Positions 12,725 to 25,719 of a stretch of DNA of 64,000 bases are shown here, piece after piece. Below the pieces are notes generated by a model. The model searched no databases. It was not told the DNA's origin and saw only the letters and a list, made by a program, of their open reading frames with translations. The position numbers were made by a program, and so were the translations under genes. Origin of the DNA: Dasypus novemcinctus (taxonomy: Eukaryota > Chordata > Mammalia > Cingulata > Dasypodidae); assembly GCF_030445035.2 (NCBI RefSeq), contig NC_080682.1, positions 31,540,770-31,604,769 of the forward strand. Direction: 5' to 3'. Positions within the stretch are counted from its first letter, which is position 1, and each line of letters begins with the position of its first letter.

Positions 12725-12992
12725 AGGAAGCAGCTGTGGATCAATCAATTGGGCTCCTGCCTACCATATGGGAGGCCCTGGGTTCATGTCCCAGGGCCTC
12801 CTTGTGAAGGCAAGCTGGCCTGCGCCCATGGAGAGCTGACAGCCAGCACCCACAGAGAGCTGACACAGCAAATGATGCAACAAAGGGAGACAAGCATACA
12901 CCGAAGAATGTGCAGTGAATGGACACAAAGAGTAGAAAGGACGCAAGCAGCAAAAAGGGGGTGATAATAAATTAAATAAAATAAATCTTAAA
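12725..12992 (+). mobile_element. DAS-type SINE
   Basis: The head is tRNA-derived ('ggatcaatcaattgggctcctgcc', then 'ggaggccctgggttcatgtccc', the degenerate A and B boxes). A SINE body of the armadillo DAS type and an AATAAA/A-rich tail follow. It sits in L1 ORF2 between exact 14-bp duplications (aaaatactgcaaaa at 12,711-12,724 and 12,993-13,006), so it moved by L1-mediated retrotransposition. Confidence 0.85.
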
Positions 12993-14072
12993 AAAATACT
13001 GCAAAAGGTAGGACTGAGAGAAACTTTCTCTACATGATAAAGGCCATATATGAAAAAAACCATAGCTAATATTGTACTCAATGGTCAAAGACTGAAAGCT
13101 TTCTCACTGAGATCAGAGATCAGGAACAAGACAGGGATGCCCAGTATGACCAGTGCTGTTCAATATAGTGCTAGAGATTCTAGCTAGAGCAGTCAAGAAA
13201 AAGAAACAAAATGTATCCAAATTTGAAAAGAAGAAATAAAACTTTCAATAGTCACAGATGATATGATCCTATATCCAGAAGTCCTGAAAAATCTACAACA
13301 AATCTGCGAGGGCTAATATATGATTTCAGTAGAGTGTCAGGATATAAGACCAGTACTCAGAAATCATAGGTGCTTCCATGCATCAACAATGCACAATCTG
13401 AGGAGGAATTCAGAAAAAATTGTTCATTTAAAATAGCAACTAAAAGAACCACATATTTAGTAATAAACTTAACCAAGATTGGAAAGCACTTGCATTCCGA
13501 AAACTACAATGCATTGTTTAAAAAAAAAATGAAAAAAGTCCTATTTAATTGGAAGAACATACCATGCTCATGGATTGGAAGACTAAATATCATTAAGATG
13601 TCAATTCTACCCAAATTGATGTACAGATTCAACACAATCCTAATAAAAATTATTTTTCAAACAAATGGAAAACACTATTATCTAATGTATTTGGAAGGAT
13701 AAGGGATGCCAAATAACCAGAAACATCTTAAAAAGGAAAAGTGAAGTTGGAGGACTCCCACCTCTGGAGTCCTACCATATTACCTAGCAATAGTAGTTAA
13801 AACAGCATGCTACTGTCGTGAAGATAGACACATAGACCATTAGAACCCAACTGATGGTTCAGAAACAGACTGTCACATCTAAGACCAAGTAACCTTTGAC
13901 AAGCCTGTCAAACTCACCCAGCTGGGACACAACAGTCTACTCAACAAATGGTGCTGCACGAACTGGATATCCATATCCAGAAGAAAGAAAAAGGACCCTT
14001 ATCTCACACCTTATATTAAAATTAACTCAAAATGGATCAATACCTAAATAGAAAAGAAAAACCATAAGGTTC

Positions 14073-14620
14073 TGTATTAGTCAGTCAAAGGGTTCCTGAT
14101 GCATAGTAACAGAAATCGGTTGGCTTTTATAAAGGGTATTTATTTGGTATAAAAGTTTGCAGTTACAAGGCCCTAAAGAGTCCAACTCAAGGTTACTTTC
14201 TCACTGAAGTCTGTTGCTACATGTTGAAGAAAGATGGCAGGCAAGTTCTGTCTGGCCTCTCCTTCCTTCTTCCTCTTAAGACTCCATTTTCTCTGACTAC
14301 AAACTATCAGGTGAATGGCTCAGATCTTCCCAGGTTCCAGGATCAAAACTGGCAAAGTTCTCTCTCTTCCATGTCTATGGAGCTCTTGTGTTTTCTTCCA
14401 TGTGTCTTCTTGAGTGACTGTCCATTGATACAGTCCACTAAGCAAGTAGGGACTTAAACTAAGTTACACCCTAATGAAGTGGTTGAATCAATTCCCTAAT
14501 CTTAACATAATTCAGTCAAACATATCTAATACAATCAAAGGGGATCATGTGCAGATGAACAGACAAGTTTACATATGCAATCTCTCTTTTTGGAATTCAT
14601 AAATAATCTCCAACTACCAT
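14073..14620 (-). repeat. LTR-like (MaLR-type) repeat inserted in the L1
   Basis: On the minus strand it ends with 'taaataccctttataaaag' followed by 'ccaaccgatttctg' and matches the general plan of the copies at 620-1,065 and 31,240-31,660. It interrupts L1 ORF2. The right boundary is approximate (14,540-14,630). Confidence 0.45.
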
Positions 14621-16264
14621 AAGCTCCTAGACAAATGTGCTGGAAAACATCTTCAAGACCTGGTGGTATGAGGTGCATCCAAAAGCATGAGCAATGAAAG
14701 AAAATATGAATAAATGAGAACTCCTCAAACTTAAACACTTTTTTGATTCTAAGGAATTTGTCAAGAAGGTGAAAAGGCAGCCCATTCAATGGGCAAGAAT
14801 ATTTGGAAACCACATATTTGATAAGGGTTTGATTTTCATTGTGTATAAAAAAGATTATACAATTCAACAATAAAAGAGGAAGCAATCCAATTTTAAAAAT
14901 TGGCAAAAGAATTAAATAGACATTTCTCCAAAAAGGAAATACAAATGGCTAAAATGCATGAGAAAAATTGTTCCATATTGCTAGCTATTAGGGAAATACA
15001 AATCAAAATGACAATGCGATATAATCTCATAGAAGGACCATTATTCAAAAAACAGAAAACAATAAGTGCTGGAGAGGATGTAGAGAAATAGGAACACTCC
15101 TTCACTGTTTGTGGAATTGTAAAATGGTGCAGCCTCTGTGGAAGACAGTTTAGAGGTTCCTCAGGAAGCTAAATATAGAACTATCATATGATCCATCAAT
15201 TCCTCTACTAGGTATATATACAGAAGAACTGAAAACTGTGGCATGAACATACATCTGTACACCAATGTTCAGAGCAGTATTATTCACAATTGCCAAAAGA
15301 TGGAAACAACTTGAATGTCCATCAATCAGGTAATGGATAAATGAAAAGTGGTATATATATATGATGGAATACTATGCTGCAGTAAGAAGAAATGAATTTA
15401 GACACATATAATAACATGGATGACTCTTGAAGACATTATGCTAAGTAAAGTAAGCCCGACACAAAAGGACAAATATTGCCTGGTTTCATTAATATGATCT
15501 AAATACAAAGAATAAATGCAGTGAGTTAAAACCTAGAATATAGGTTATTAGGAGATAAGAGGAGGGCTGAGGAAGACTACTGATCTTAACATACGTAGAA
15601 GTTGTAATTAACTTTACTATAAAAGTATGGAAATGGATAGAGATTATAGTGAGTAGCACTTTGTTGATAAATGGGAATGTAACTGTAAAGGATAGTCTAA
15701 GGATATAAATGTCATTTGAAAGAAAGCTAGAGAATAATGTAGGGACTAAACAGTACAGTGAACTCTGAGCTGGATGAAAATTGTGGTTGATGGCACAGAT
15801 GCAAGAGTGTCCTTCTGTGACCAAGAGTGGATGTACATCTCTATTGCCATGGACCATGGTTGGTGGTAATAATTTGATGATATTATCTCATAATATGAAA
15901 CCAATGTTCCACCACAGTGTGGTGCTTTGGTGAAAGAGTGTGGAAATTCTACATATGCGTATAATTGCTTTGTAAGTTCACAACTTCTGCAATAAAAATA
16001 TATTTTAAAAATAATATAGGGTGGGTTGGGGGTAAACACAATAATTGTAAGATATGGATTATAGTTAGTAGTAATATTTTACCATAATATTTCATAATTT
16101 GTAACTAATTTCACAACAATGCAAGGTGTTTGTTGTGGAGTGATGTATGGGACCCCTGTATAATGTTATGCATGTTTGCTTAAGCTGACAAATTTTACTA
16201 TGCACTTATTGTTTATATATGTTCATGTATGAATGATATATTTCAATAAAATTTTAAAATATAA

Positions 16265-16280
16265 AAAATATTCTAGCATA
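16265..16280 (+). repeat. target-site duplication of the old L1, right copy
   Basis: It is identical to 5,370-5,385 and directly follows the L1 A-rich tail. Confidence 0.85.
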
Positions 16281-16958
16281 GCAAAACTAACAAAAAGTAG
16301 GGTAATAGGAAAAGTCTTAACCTTTCTTACCAGTATGCTGCATACTACACTAAAATTTTGTGTTATAGCCCAAGCAATCTTACAATACTTTTTCAAAACC
16401 TAATATTGCCACATTCTCATAGATATTTCAAAAAAAATGCTGCTAATACAAATTAAGCAAATTGCCAAGACCCAGAGATAAAAATTGAATGTGAGTATTT
16501 GAACCATTTTTTCTTGACTGGAAACCCTATTATCATTGTATTAAACCATGCTTCATTCCAATGCAGTGGATTCTATTATTAGTAAGGCAGATGTAGGCCA
16601 ATATGAAGAGATTTTTAAATAACATGAGAGAAGGGGTATTGCAAAGAATAGTGTCTTCCAGTATATTTTTGTATAGGGATGTGACATGATTAATGATGTG
16701 CTCTAAGATAGTCCTTCCAATCTTCAAATCCAAATAGTAATACCCAGAACTAGTTAAGCATTTTAAAGTATAGTTTTCTATATGAATAACAGTAAATAGA
16801 TTGTTTGACCTATATATGGTAATGGTCAATTAGTAAGATTCCAAGAAAAGCTTAAATTATTTCTAAAGTATCTCTAATGATGACTATTCCGGGGCACAGT
16901 ACTGGAGGCACAATGACTATCACCTTATGTACTGTAATTCTGAATGTGACATTTGATA
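16281..16958. other. OR-flanking intergenic DNA, no gene seen
   Basis: AT-rich sequence without recognised repeats. The 98-codon minus-strand ORF at 16,533-16,829 has no recognisable similarity and is probably chance. Confidence 0.4.
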
Positions 16959-17625
16959 TCATCCTTTCTGAATAGCAATTTTAAATTCCATATTTCTCAG
17001 GGTATAGATGAGAGGATTCGGCATGGGGGCAATTATAGTGTAAAATACTGAGATTTCCTTGTCCTTGTTCTCACTGCCATCAGGTAGAACTTAAATACAG
17101 ATACAGTGCACAAAAATCAAAACTAAAACCATTATGTGAGGGTAAAGACTGAGAGAGCTTTACACTACTCTGTGGAGGAGTGGGTCCTAAGAGTATACAG
17201 TATGAGTACCTAAGAAGACAAAAGGACAATAAAAGCTGCCTACCATCATTCCTAAATTAACAATAGCGAAGGTACTATCAATGTGTGTGTCTTTGCAGAC
17301 CAGTTTTAAAAGAGGTTTCACATCGTATATGTAATGATTTATCTGATTAGGGCCACTAAAAAATAAATTGAGCCCCATGAGCAGTAGAGGAACAGAGTGC
17401 CAAAATCCACCCCCCATTGCATACCTCTATAGGTTCGTGTTGACTGTGTAGTGCTGGGGCTTGACAAGTGCAAATAGGGGTCAAAAGCAATGGACAGGAT
17501 ATGAATATCCCCATACCCACCAAAGAGTTGACAGTGAAGAGCTGGGACATATAGCTGTTATAGGAAATGTTTTTTCTCTTTGTAGCTAAGGCTCTGATAA
17601 GCTGTAGAACCGCAGCAGATGGGAT
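16959..17625 (-). pseudogene. olfactory receptor pseudogene (family 4-like), N-truncated
   Basis: Reading the minus strand from about 17,625, the sequence matches an OR from the end of TM2/first extracellular loop onward. It has an ERKTISY-like segment (KRKNISYNSY), QLFTVNSL (TM3), an ECL2 with SGPNQINHYIYD-KPLLKLVCKDTHID, a TM5 region, and [12 protein letters not shown] (TM7) with a stop at 16,959-16,961. Frames change at several points, and the first two transmembrane segments and the start are missing. The missing N-terminus ends close to a (TA)n tract at 17,640-17,655, next to the duplicated flank. Confidence 0.85.
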
Positions 17626-17654
17626 TTGTTTGTGTACTTATATATATATATATA

Positions 17655-18800
17655 TTTTTTTCATACTTCTGCCAATAAAGTTTTGTGGGCTTTTGGGGAA
17701 AAATGATAATAGATGTCTTATAGTTTTGTTGAATTCTCTCTGTAGAATGGAACTTACTCCCTGTCCTTTCCTTAAGACTCCCAAGACCTCCGATACATCA
17801 GCATACCCACACAGACACATTCCTCACACAGCCACCTGCACATATGCACATTGTCTTTAGTTTAAAAAAAATACAGGCAGTAGTTGGAAAATACTGCATT
17901 AAATAAAATAAATTAGCACTGTGAAAAACTAGAATAATTAGTCACAGCTAATGCTCTTTGGAATGGACAGAAAGTTTTCCCTGACATTCCCGAGATTTCC
18001 ATGACCCTAAGGAAAAAACAGTTATATGTTAAAGGCAGAAAAGTTACCAAGAGATGACTTAGTGAAATAGGAGTTCCAGTCACTAGAAACAAAAATAGCT
18101 TCATCTAAGGTTGTTCCTGGATCTCACCCTGGATTTGGGACAGGAATACTCAATGAGGAAAGCTGTGAAAACAATCTAATTTTTCTAGTGAGCAAAGATA
18201 AGACCCCAGGCAATGAGAAATGGCTGGTAAATGGGAGCCAAGGACCACAGTGAGACTGGTTTATATGAGTTATAAGATGTCAGAGTAAGGGTGATTGGAA
18301 TAGCAGTCCACATTGATGTAGAAGAACATAAATTTAAAATTTATTCTAGTTTGGATGTATTTTCCTGAATTTTATTCCCCCTCTGAGAGGCACTTGTAGA
18401 CACAGCCTAAGGTTTTGTCCTTTCTGAACTCACTTACTTTATTATTAATGCATGATTGTTAATACCATAAGGAATGTTCTGGATAGCTGAGAACATTGTA
18501 TGCCATCAAATAAAAACAGAAGATTGTATTTTTTAGCTCACATCAGAACATTTATTTTATGCTAGCAAATTGCTAGAAAAGAGACATACAAAGAAAAATT
18601 TGAGATATTATATAATCTGTTTCAATCAAATGGTGAAAACCGAGTTCATAAAGAAGAAATGTTAGTGTAGGGTATTGAATAGCTTGAAATTGAATCAAAC
18701 AGAACCTATGATACAAGATTCATTTAACGTATTCCAAGAGAAAAGGAAATGAAAGTAATGTAAACACTAGTATATAAAAGGTTTATGATACTAACTTAAA
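17655..18800. repeat. right copy of an old segmental duplication (OR-flanking DNA)
   Basis: It matches 4,092-5,369 in the same order and orientation ('gataatagatgtc', 'ttttgttgaa', 'gtcacagctaat', 'tttggaatggacaga', 'ttattaatgcatgattgttaat'). It lies just upstream, in OR orientation, of the 17-kb pseudogene, so it probably represents ancestral OR 5' flanking sequence. Confidence 0.6.
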
Positions 18801-21800
18801 TTCAGCCCTCTAAACAGTTCTGAATATGTTTTAGAGAGGAACAAACTGTTCTGTAAGGAAATGGATATCACCATTTTCATCAGTTAATTGGTTTTATCTC
18901 TTATGGGGTTTTTGTTCTGCCACAGGTGATGGTGATGAGTGAAGAACTCATGTTATAAGCCAAAAACATGTGATTGGTAAAAGTTTAGCCTGAGTTCAAA
19001 TACAACTTAACAAAATACTTCTTTATAAATTAAGAATATCTAATCCTCTTCTCTGTATTTGTGGAGAATCTGATAAATTAAAGAACATAAAAAGATTTAA
19101 AGATACATTTTCATTAAAGCTGTAGAACAAAACTGTAGAAAACCTAGAGGATTAAAACTATAGAAAATTCAAATCTGACTTTACAAAGTTTCTCTTACAT
19201 GGTGCAGCCTTGGTATCTCATAACATTTTGATCAAGTCCTGCTCTACTTAAGATGATTGACTACCAGTTTGGAAAACACAAACCTTACAGAAAAATATCC
19301 TTCAAAGCAGGGCCCACAAAGTCTCTACTAGGAATCCATGAAATATTTAACTCATGCTGAAATATTACCCAGATCCATCCCCAAATCATTTCCCTCCTGA
19401 TGTTCTAATCCTCAGATTTCCTTGTGCTCTTACAAATCCATTGCCCCCTCCATGGCCACAAGTGTGCATGCACAACACACACTCACATACTTGTGTATAA
19501 GAACACATGCATAGATACACATGGTTTTCGGAGAGAAAAATTTTGGGTTCACATTATCAGATACCTTATAGTTAAGGAGTCTCCAAAAGTTCCTCTTTCT
19601 TTAAAATATAAATCTGAGGAGAAAGATCCTTTGAAGAATTGTTGAAATGATATGACAATTATATTTTGAAAGAAAGAGAAAACCATTGAAGTAAGACTCT
19701 TGAGAAGTGGAATTTATGACTAATGCTATGAAGGTATTTAGATAATATAAATCCAATCAAGGACAATATTATCTTTTTTCCAATTTCTATGTGTATTTAT
19801 CATCTATTTAATAATAATCAAAATAATATTTCTCTAAGTGAAAATTATGGGTTTAATTATTAGATGAATTTAGAGTAAAATGTTTAGATACCTTATGAAC
19901 ACTAAGACTCTGATTGATATTAGCACTTAACATTTGAGCAAATTCACCACAACCTGGTAATGTATATATTTTATACTTGTTTTGAAAATAATGAAACTAA
20001 AGCACAAGTTTAAACCACTACTAAGGAAAAGATCTGCATACAAACCATAATTGTATGATTCCAAAGCTTAAGCATTTTTTTCTCTATGCTTAAATTTCTT
20101 TTCACAAACACAACTTTAACAATTTTAATTAGCCTTCAATTTACCATCCAGATTTTCCTGAACGATTTCTATTGAAAATGAAATCAGCTAAAATAATTCA
20201 GAAAAACTTAAAATAAAAATTTGTACTTATTAAGATAAAATTTTATATAAAATAAAGAGCTTTTTGAAATTCCATTTTTTCCCCAATATTCATATAGGCA
20301 TAGTATTTATACTAACCATAGTGCCCTCTTCTTTCATGAGACTTTATATTTTTAAGAATATCAAGGTAGAGCTCCTGGTTAGGTCACTTTGCTTTTCTAA
20401 GAAATTTCTATGAAAGCAGCACATATATGTAGAAACCCTCTGACAAGTCCATGATTTTCCATCCAATAGAACCTTTTAGGAAAACATTATTGGAAAATCC
20501 TTGAGATAAGAGGCACACACACAAAAAAAGACCAAAGAGAATATCTCCCCTGGGCATTCTGCAAAAATAAAGCCAATATTATTAGAGTGATCATAGAGAT
20601 GAGTTTAAGGCTTTTACTTCTTTTATTTTTTATCTACAATATTATCTTATGAAAGATTCAAGGCCATTAAAATATTATAGTACTTGGTGAAATATTGTGG
20701 ATAATTGTTTCCTCATCTATCTTCTCTTGTAGAATAATTTCCTCAAACACAGAAGTTACTGATGTTTATCATGGTACATTCTACATAACTGCATACTTAT
20801 TAAGTATTTAATTGGGTCAATACACTGAGTATTTCCTCATCTACATAGAATGTTTGCCATTACGACGCATATTTGTAAATAGTTTCTAACATTCATTTTA
20901 TTACAGCTTTGAAGCCATGAATACTAATTTTTGTTTGTTTGCTTTTAAAACTAAACATTTTGCATTACTAGGTACTGAGTTGAGTCAATCATAACCCTTA
21001 GTTCACAGCAGACAGTTCTCATGGGTCCGTTGAAGTTCTCTGTTCTCTTTGACTTTATTTTACTTTTTTTTTCCCTTTTCATTCCACATTTCCACACTTC
21101 CTCACTTCTCATGGGCATCCAAAATATACTATTTAACAAATGCTAGGCTTCAACTGTTACTTGACCCATGTTACTGCACACTACTTGGCCTTCTTACAGC
21201 TGTGCATATGTATTGAGATTAATCTTCTATTATATACTTATTAAAGTATGGTGTTTGCCTCTTCCCTCTTTTATTGTAGGACACTGACTAATTGGACTGC
21301 TTAATAATATAACCTTATAATATATGAAGCAACTTTGGAAAAAGTTAAATGAAGAAACAGCTAAATTTACAGTGGAAGATTTAACAGACATTTATCAATT
21401 ATTGATAAGCAAAGCAGGCAATAATTTGGTAAGAATATAAAAGAACAACACAATTAAGCAGCATTTACAGGCATATTTTAGATACATATAAAATTATATA
21501 TACAATGATTAAATAATATATTTTCTCTTCATGTTTAGATAGAGAATTTAAAAATTAAGTGTTCAGGGAAGCGATATAGCACAAAATTACAATGTGATAG
21601 ATCTTTTATCTTGAAGAAATATTTAAGGATTGTCTTAGTTAAAAGGATGTTTACAGAGGAGGAAAATTATCTCATAATTTAGGAAAGATGTTTGGCTATC
21701 TTTAGAAACCCTCTGGGAGAAAAATATGGGAATATTTTCTGATAGCATTTAATGAGAGAAAGAATCTGTTTAATCTGAATTCAATCATCCAAACACATGT

Positions 21801-23329
21801 TTTACTTAGCAACTTTAAGCAGATGGTATTCTATTGTATCTACTCTAAAAATCCCATCCAAATCTACATTTCACTTTTGCTTCTACAAAAGTCTTTATAA
21901 AAACAGAACCCTTTTATCTGGCTTTTATAAAGACTCTTCCCTTTCTGGTAAGCTTAAAATAAAATTATGGCAGTTTTCATCAAGTTACATGAGCTTAGTT
22001 TTTACTTGACTATTTGCCTCTCTAGACAAGGTTTGATACTGAAGAATCTTTTTAATTCTATGAGTTTCAGTTTGCTAATCAGTAAAATAAAGACAATTAG
22101 ATCATTATTTCAAAACTAGCATTTATGGAGGTTTTCTCTAAGAAAAAATTCCAAATTTTCACAAGTATTTGTGTTATTGAAATTGTTTTTTGTTATGTTT
22201 TAGTGCCATTATAATTGCTTATTAAATTTATTATTTGAAAATATATTTCAATTTTTCAGGTATTCTAAGACATATGGATGCCCCATAAGAAATTGAAAGT
22301 TTGTCGTTTTCACTTTGGTGGTAATAGAAAAAAATTAATTGAGCATATTCTGGATCAAGTAATCCCAGTGCCAGTATTTGCCTTTGTGTTTATAATCATT
22401 TGGCTTTAAGTAGTTATCCTAAATGGAGATTATACAACTGGCACTGAACTTTTCACTGGGATGTTCAGACTTCCCAGACATTTAAAGGTTGCCAGATATA
22501 CTGGTCACCTGACACTACCCCATTTTATGCCTATTGTTTGAGCATAATTATTAGTAACACTGCCTTTTACAGTCAATGTTGCTCAAGTTAGACAATCAAT
22601 TATATGACAGGTTTTTTACTATAACATTTCACTGCTGGTGAAAAGAAATTATAGTATACCATATGCATAAATAAGCATTACCCTAATTATTAAAATATTG
22701 TGATTTTTAAAATGATCCAATTAAAATCATTTTAGGAAAATCCTCCCAATTTTTGCATTTTTTATTTCTTTAAAAATAATAGGTTTGTTGTTTAGACTCT
22801 ACATAAATACATTTTGATCTTTAAATTGTTGTAATGTATGCACAAAAGCATGGGATGAGTTCAGAAATATGGTTCTGAATTTTGGATGCTCCATTTTTTA
22901 TTTTGATGAGAAATACAGGAAGAACAATAATTCTTATGTTTCCTTTAGGACTGGAATGATCATTTTTAGTGTAGCTTATGTATGTTTGGAGATACATTCA
23001 TGAAAGCAAAGTATAGGGAGGTTAGAAAGGTGGGCTCCACTTAGCAACCTATAAATAAAATCCAAAAGGAAAAACCTGAAAGAAAAGTATAAAAGACATT
23101 AACAATGAAATAATTACAAGAAATGTCAGGGAACAGTATAAGAAACAGATAAGGAAAGAAAAATAGTTGAAAATAAATTGTAACATTAATGTACAGGTGG
23201 TAGTAACTATGTTAATATTTATTTATAGCAGAGTTTATGCTTTTTATTTGAGATAAGGCAAGCACCATTTAAACAGGGTATGTAATGAGTATCAGATATC
23301 TTTCAGATCATTTGCTTTCCAATCAAAAA
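18801..23329. other. long gene-free AT-rich stretch
   Basis: Nothing was recognised except a MIR-like element (19,920-20,065) and a CA-rich patch near 19,470. Short ORFs here (19,424-19,645, 20,951-21,139, 21,797-22,009) have no recognisable protein similarity. Confidence 0.45.
19920..20065 (+). repeat. MIR-like SINE remnant
   Basis: The word order resembles the MIR core and 3' part ('cttgttttgaaaataatgaaactaaagcacaagtttaa', then 'aaccactactaaggaaaagatctgc'). Strongly diverged. Confidence 0.4.
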
Positions 23330-24229
23330 TCATTTCTGGCACCACACTTTCCTCAAGGCATTCTTCTCCAGGTTTCTCAGCATGTAGATCAGAGGGTTGA
23401 ACACTGGGAAAATGATGGTGTGGAAAAGAGCAAACACTTTATCTTCTGGAAAAGTTGTGGCTGGTCTAATGTACATAAAGAGAAGAGGCACAGAGAACAG
23501 GACCACAACTGTTATGTGAGAACTGCATGTGGAAAGAGTTTTGCTGTGGCTTTCTGCAGGGCAAACCCTGATGGTGTGCAATATCGAAATTTAAGATATC
23601 ATCAAAACCACGAAGGTCACCAAACCCATCATGCCTGAATTGGCAATCTCTAGGATTCCCACTCTGTATGCATCGGTTCAGGCCAGTTTCAGCAAAGCAT
23701 ACACATCACAAAAGTAGTGATTTATCTCATTGGGACTACAGAAGAGTAAATTGAGAGCAAGGAAACAAGGGACAAAGGAATGCAGAAGTGCCCCAGTACA
23801 GCAAGCAATGACCAGGACATCACACCTCTGTCTGCTCATGATGACAATGTAGTGCAGGGGCCTGCAGATGGCCAAATAGCAGTCACAGGCCATAACTGTA
23901 AGGATGAAGACCTTGATGCCACCAAAGAAGTGCATGGTAAAGAGCTGTACCATGTAGCTACTGTAATAAATTGTTTCTTTCCATCAGCAAGTTTGTAATT
24001 AGCTAGTGTGTCACTGTTGAGGTATAACATAGAGAGCAAAGTAATTAAGGAAGAAATACATGGGTTCATCAATGAGCTGACTGCATGTGATAGAAATGAT
24101 TCTGAGCAAGTTTCCCATCCAAATAGCTGTGCAACAAAATAAGAATAATTGAAAGCATAAATATTTAATTTTCTTGTTCTGGAATAGTCCCAAAAGAATA
24201 CATTTAGTGATATTATTTGCTGTTTCCAT
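23330..24229 (-). pseudogene. olfactory receptor pseudogene (family 4, OR4P-like)
   Basis: Full OR length with start and stop visible, in at least three frames. The first frame (24,229-24,011) runs [15 protein letters not shown] through TM1-TM2 ([11 protein letters not shown]). The second (23,953-23,678) has [12 protein letters not shown]3, TM4 and the ECL2 [20 protein letters not shown]. The third (23,581-23,330) has [23 protein letters not shown] and NPLIYMLRN. The frames break near 24,010 and between about 23,590 and 23,680. The TM3 motif reads [10 protein letters not shown] instead of [10 protein letters not shown]. The wording is very close to the intact receptor at 32.4 kb, so the two are probably duplicates. 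Confidence 0.9.
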
Positions 24230-24382
24230 GATAGAATGCAGTTAATGCTCAAAAGAGTTGCCTAAAAAACATGATATGTCAACATCAGAAATATTGATAA
24301 GCATAGTGCGAATCAGAGTTTGTATTGCAGAAATAAATTCTTTTATTTACTTATCCATATGACTATATATATATATATATAT

Positions 24383-24737
24383 ATTAAAGATTTATTTCAT
24401 TTATTCCCACACACACACCACTTGCACTCACTGTGTCCTTTTGCTGCACATTCTTCTGTGTCTGCTTGTCTTCTCTTCTTGTTGTCTCTTTAGGAGGCAC
24501 TGGGAACCAATCCCTGGTCCTTCCAACATGGGAGAGAGGCACTCAGTCACTTGAGCCATCTTAGCTCCCTGGTTTGTTGTACCTCTCACTGTTCCTCCTC
24601 TGTGTCTATTTTGTAGGGCCAACTTACTGAATTGACCAGCCCACCATGTGGGCCAGTTCGCTTCCACCAGGAGGCCCTGGGAACCCAACCTGGGACCCTT
24701 GACTATAGCTCAATCACTTGAGTCACTTCCGCTTCCC
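24383..24737 (-). mobile_element. DAS-type chimeric SINE, antisense
   Basis: The left end has the complement of an A-rich tail ('attaaagatttatttcatttattcc') after a (TA)n tract. The right end has the complement of a tRNA-like head ('tgggacccttgactatagctcaatcacttgagtcacttcc'). The long body with a second head-like block ('gggaaccaatccctggtcc...cactcagtcacttgagcca') suggests a dimeric or chimeric subfamily. Confidence 0.7.
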
Positions 24738-25719
24738 CTGACTATATTTTAAGTAATTAATTCTAAACTTTGTATTAATATGCTGACCATATAAATAAAT
24801 TAGACTATTTTGGAAAGGGAAATATTTTAATAGTTGCACTTATTTAGGGAATGAAAAAATAAAAAGTGCATCTGCTCTCTAGATGTATATAAAGGCAAGC
24901 TTAGTTTGGATGCATTTCTTATCCTGGAGTGACTTGCCTTCCTGACATATGAGGTTTAGGGTGAAGTGAACTAGGTGAGTTGTACACACTGAGGATACAA
25001 TCCTGTCTTTATTTAAAATTTTGGTATTTTGCCTATTTTGGAATTATACATTATTTTTTAAAGATTTCACCAAATATTATTTATCTCAATTATTAAGTTG
25101 TTTGCACTCAATGTGAGTATTTCTTTGGCCTCATCCAAGGTCCTAATCCTAGGTTAAAACATGTTATGTTTTTAACCATACTATGGAGAATAATAAAAAA
25201 ATGATAGCATGAGAATCATAAGTGGTAGTGATATCACTGTTGATTTAAATAATAGATTAAATAATAATATTTTTATATATCAAATTGAGAAAAGAAGACT
25301 CCCTACAAGGTGAGGCTAGAACAATGCACACATCTCTGAATGACTCTTAGAATACATTGGATTTCAATTATTTATTATTATTTTAATAAGTGAAGGGTTA
25401 CAGGGGTTAATGAAAAACTTGTCTTTTCACTATTTTTCCTGTTATTATTACAGGTGACTGAATTATTTATTTTAGAAATAATGATGAGTTCATAAATCAT
25501 CCCAAGGAGCACTTTTCAGAATTAACATATATTTTTAGTATTTATATAATCAAATAAAGCATAGAAGTTCTTTTATAAAAATAACTTGAGTTTATATCAC
25601 CGTTGCATTCAATTCTAATTAATTTGCCAATTTGTGTTCATAGTATGAGCACACCTTTTTCCCTTTTCCAGAGTTTAAAATCATTTTAATATTTTGTTCA
25701 TAAGGCCCTTGAGGGTTAA
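24738..25719. other. no gene recognised
   Basis: Very AT-rich intergenic DNA. No ORF or repeat family was recognised. Confidence 0.4.

Larger units (their letters stand above)
8340..15540 (+). pseudogene. L1 ORF2 pseudogene of the old L1, in five pieces
   Basis: ORF2p carries the endonuclease and reverse transcriptase. The pieces are about 8,340-8,593 (endonuclease start, NVNGINSPVK-like), 10,185-10,750 (rest of endonuclease), 11,829-12,724 (linker and start of RT), 12,993-14,072 (RT core and downstream) and 14,621-15,540 (C-terminus). The gaps are the four later insertions. Stops and frameshifts occur in every piece. The longest surviving frame is 13,370-13,702. Confidence 0.8.
5386..16264 (+). 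mobile_element. old full-length L1 with nested insertions
   Basis: The layout is complete: a 5' end with 'gtaagatggcag', a long tandemly repeated 5' UTR, ORF1 (from 7,292), ORF2 (from about 8,340), a 3' UTR (about 15.54-16.25 kb) and an A-rich tail, all between exact 16-bp target-site duplications. Four later insertions split it: 8,594-10,184, 10,751-11,828, 12,725-12,992 and 14,073-14,620. After removing them the ORF2 order is continuous (endonuclease, linker, RT, C-terminus). Both ORFs carry stops and frameshifts. The RT core near 13,250 reads TDD-M-I in place of FADD-M-I. The element is inactive. Confidence 0.9.

Noticed and set aside
24365-24384. CRISPR-like or regular spaced array
   Set aside because: It is only a (TA)n microsatellite. 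No spaced direct repeats of CRISPR type occur, and the DNA is mammalian.
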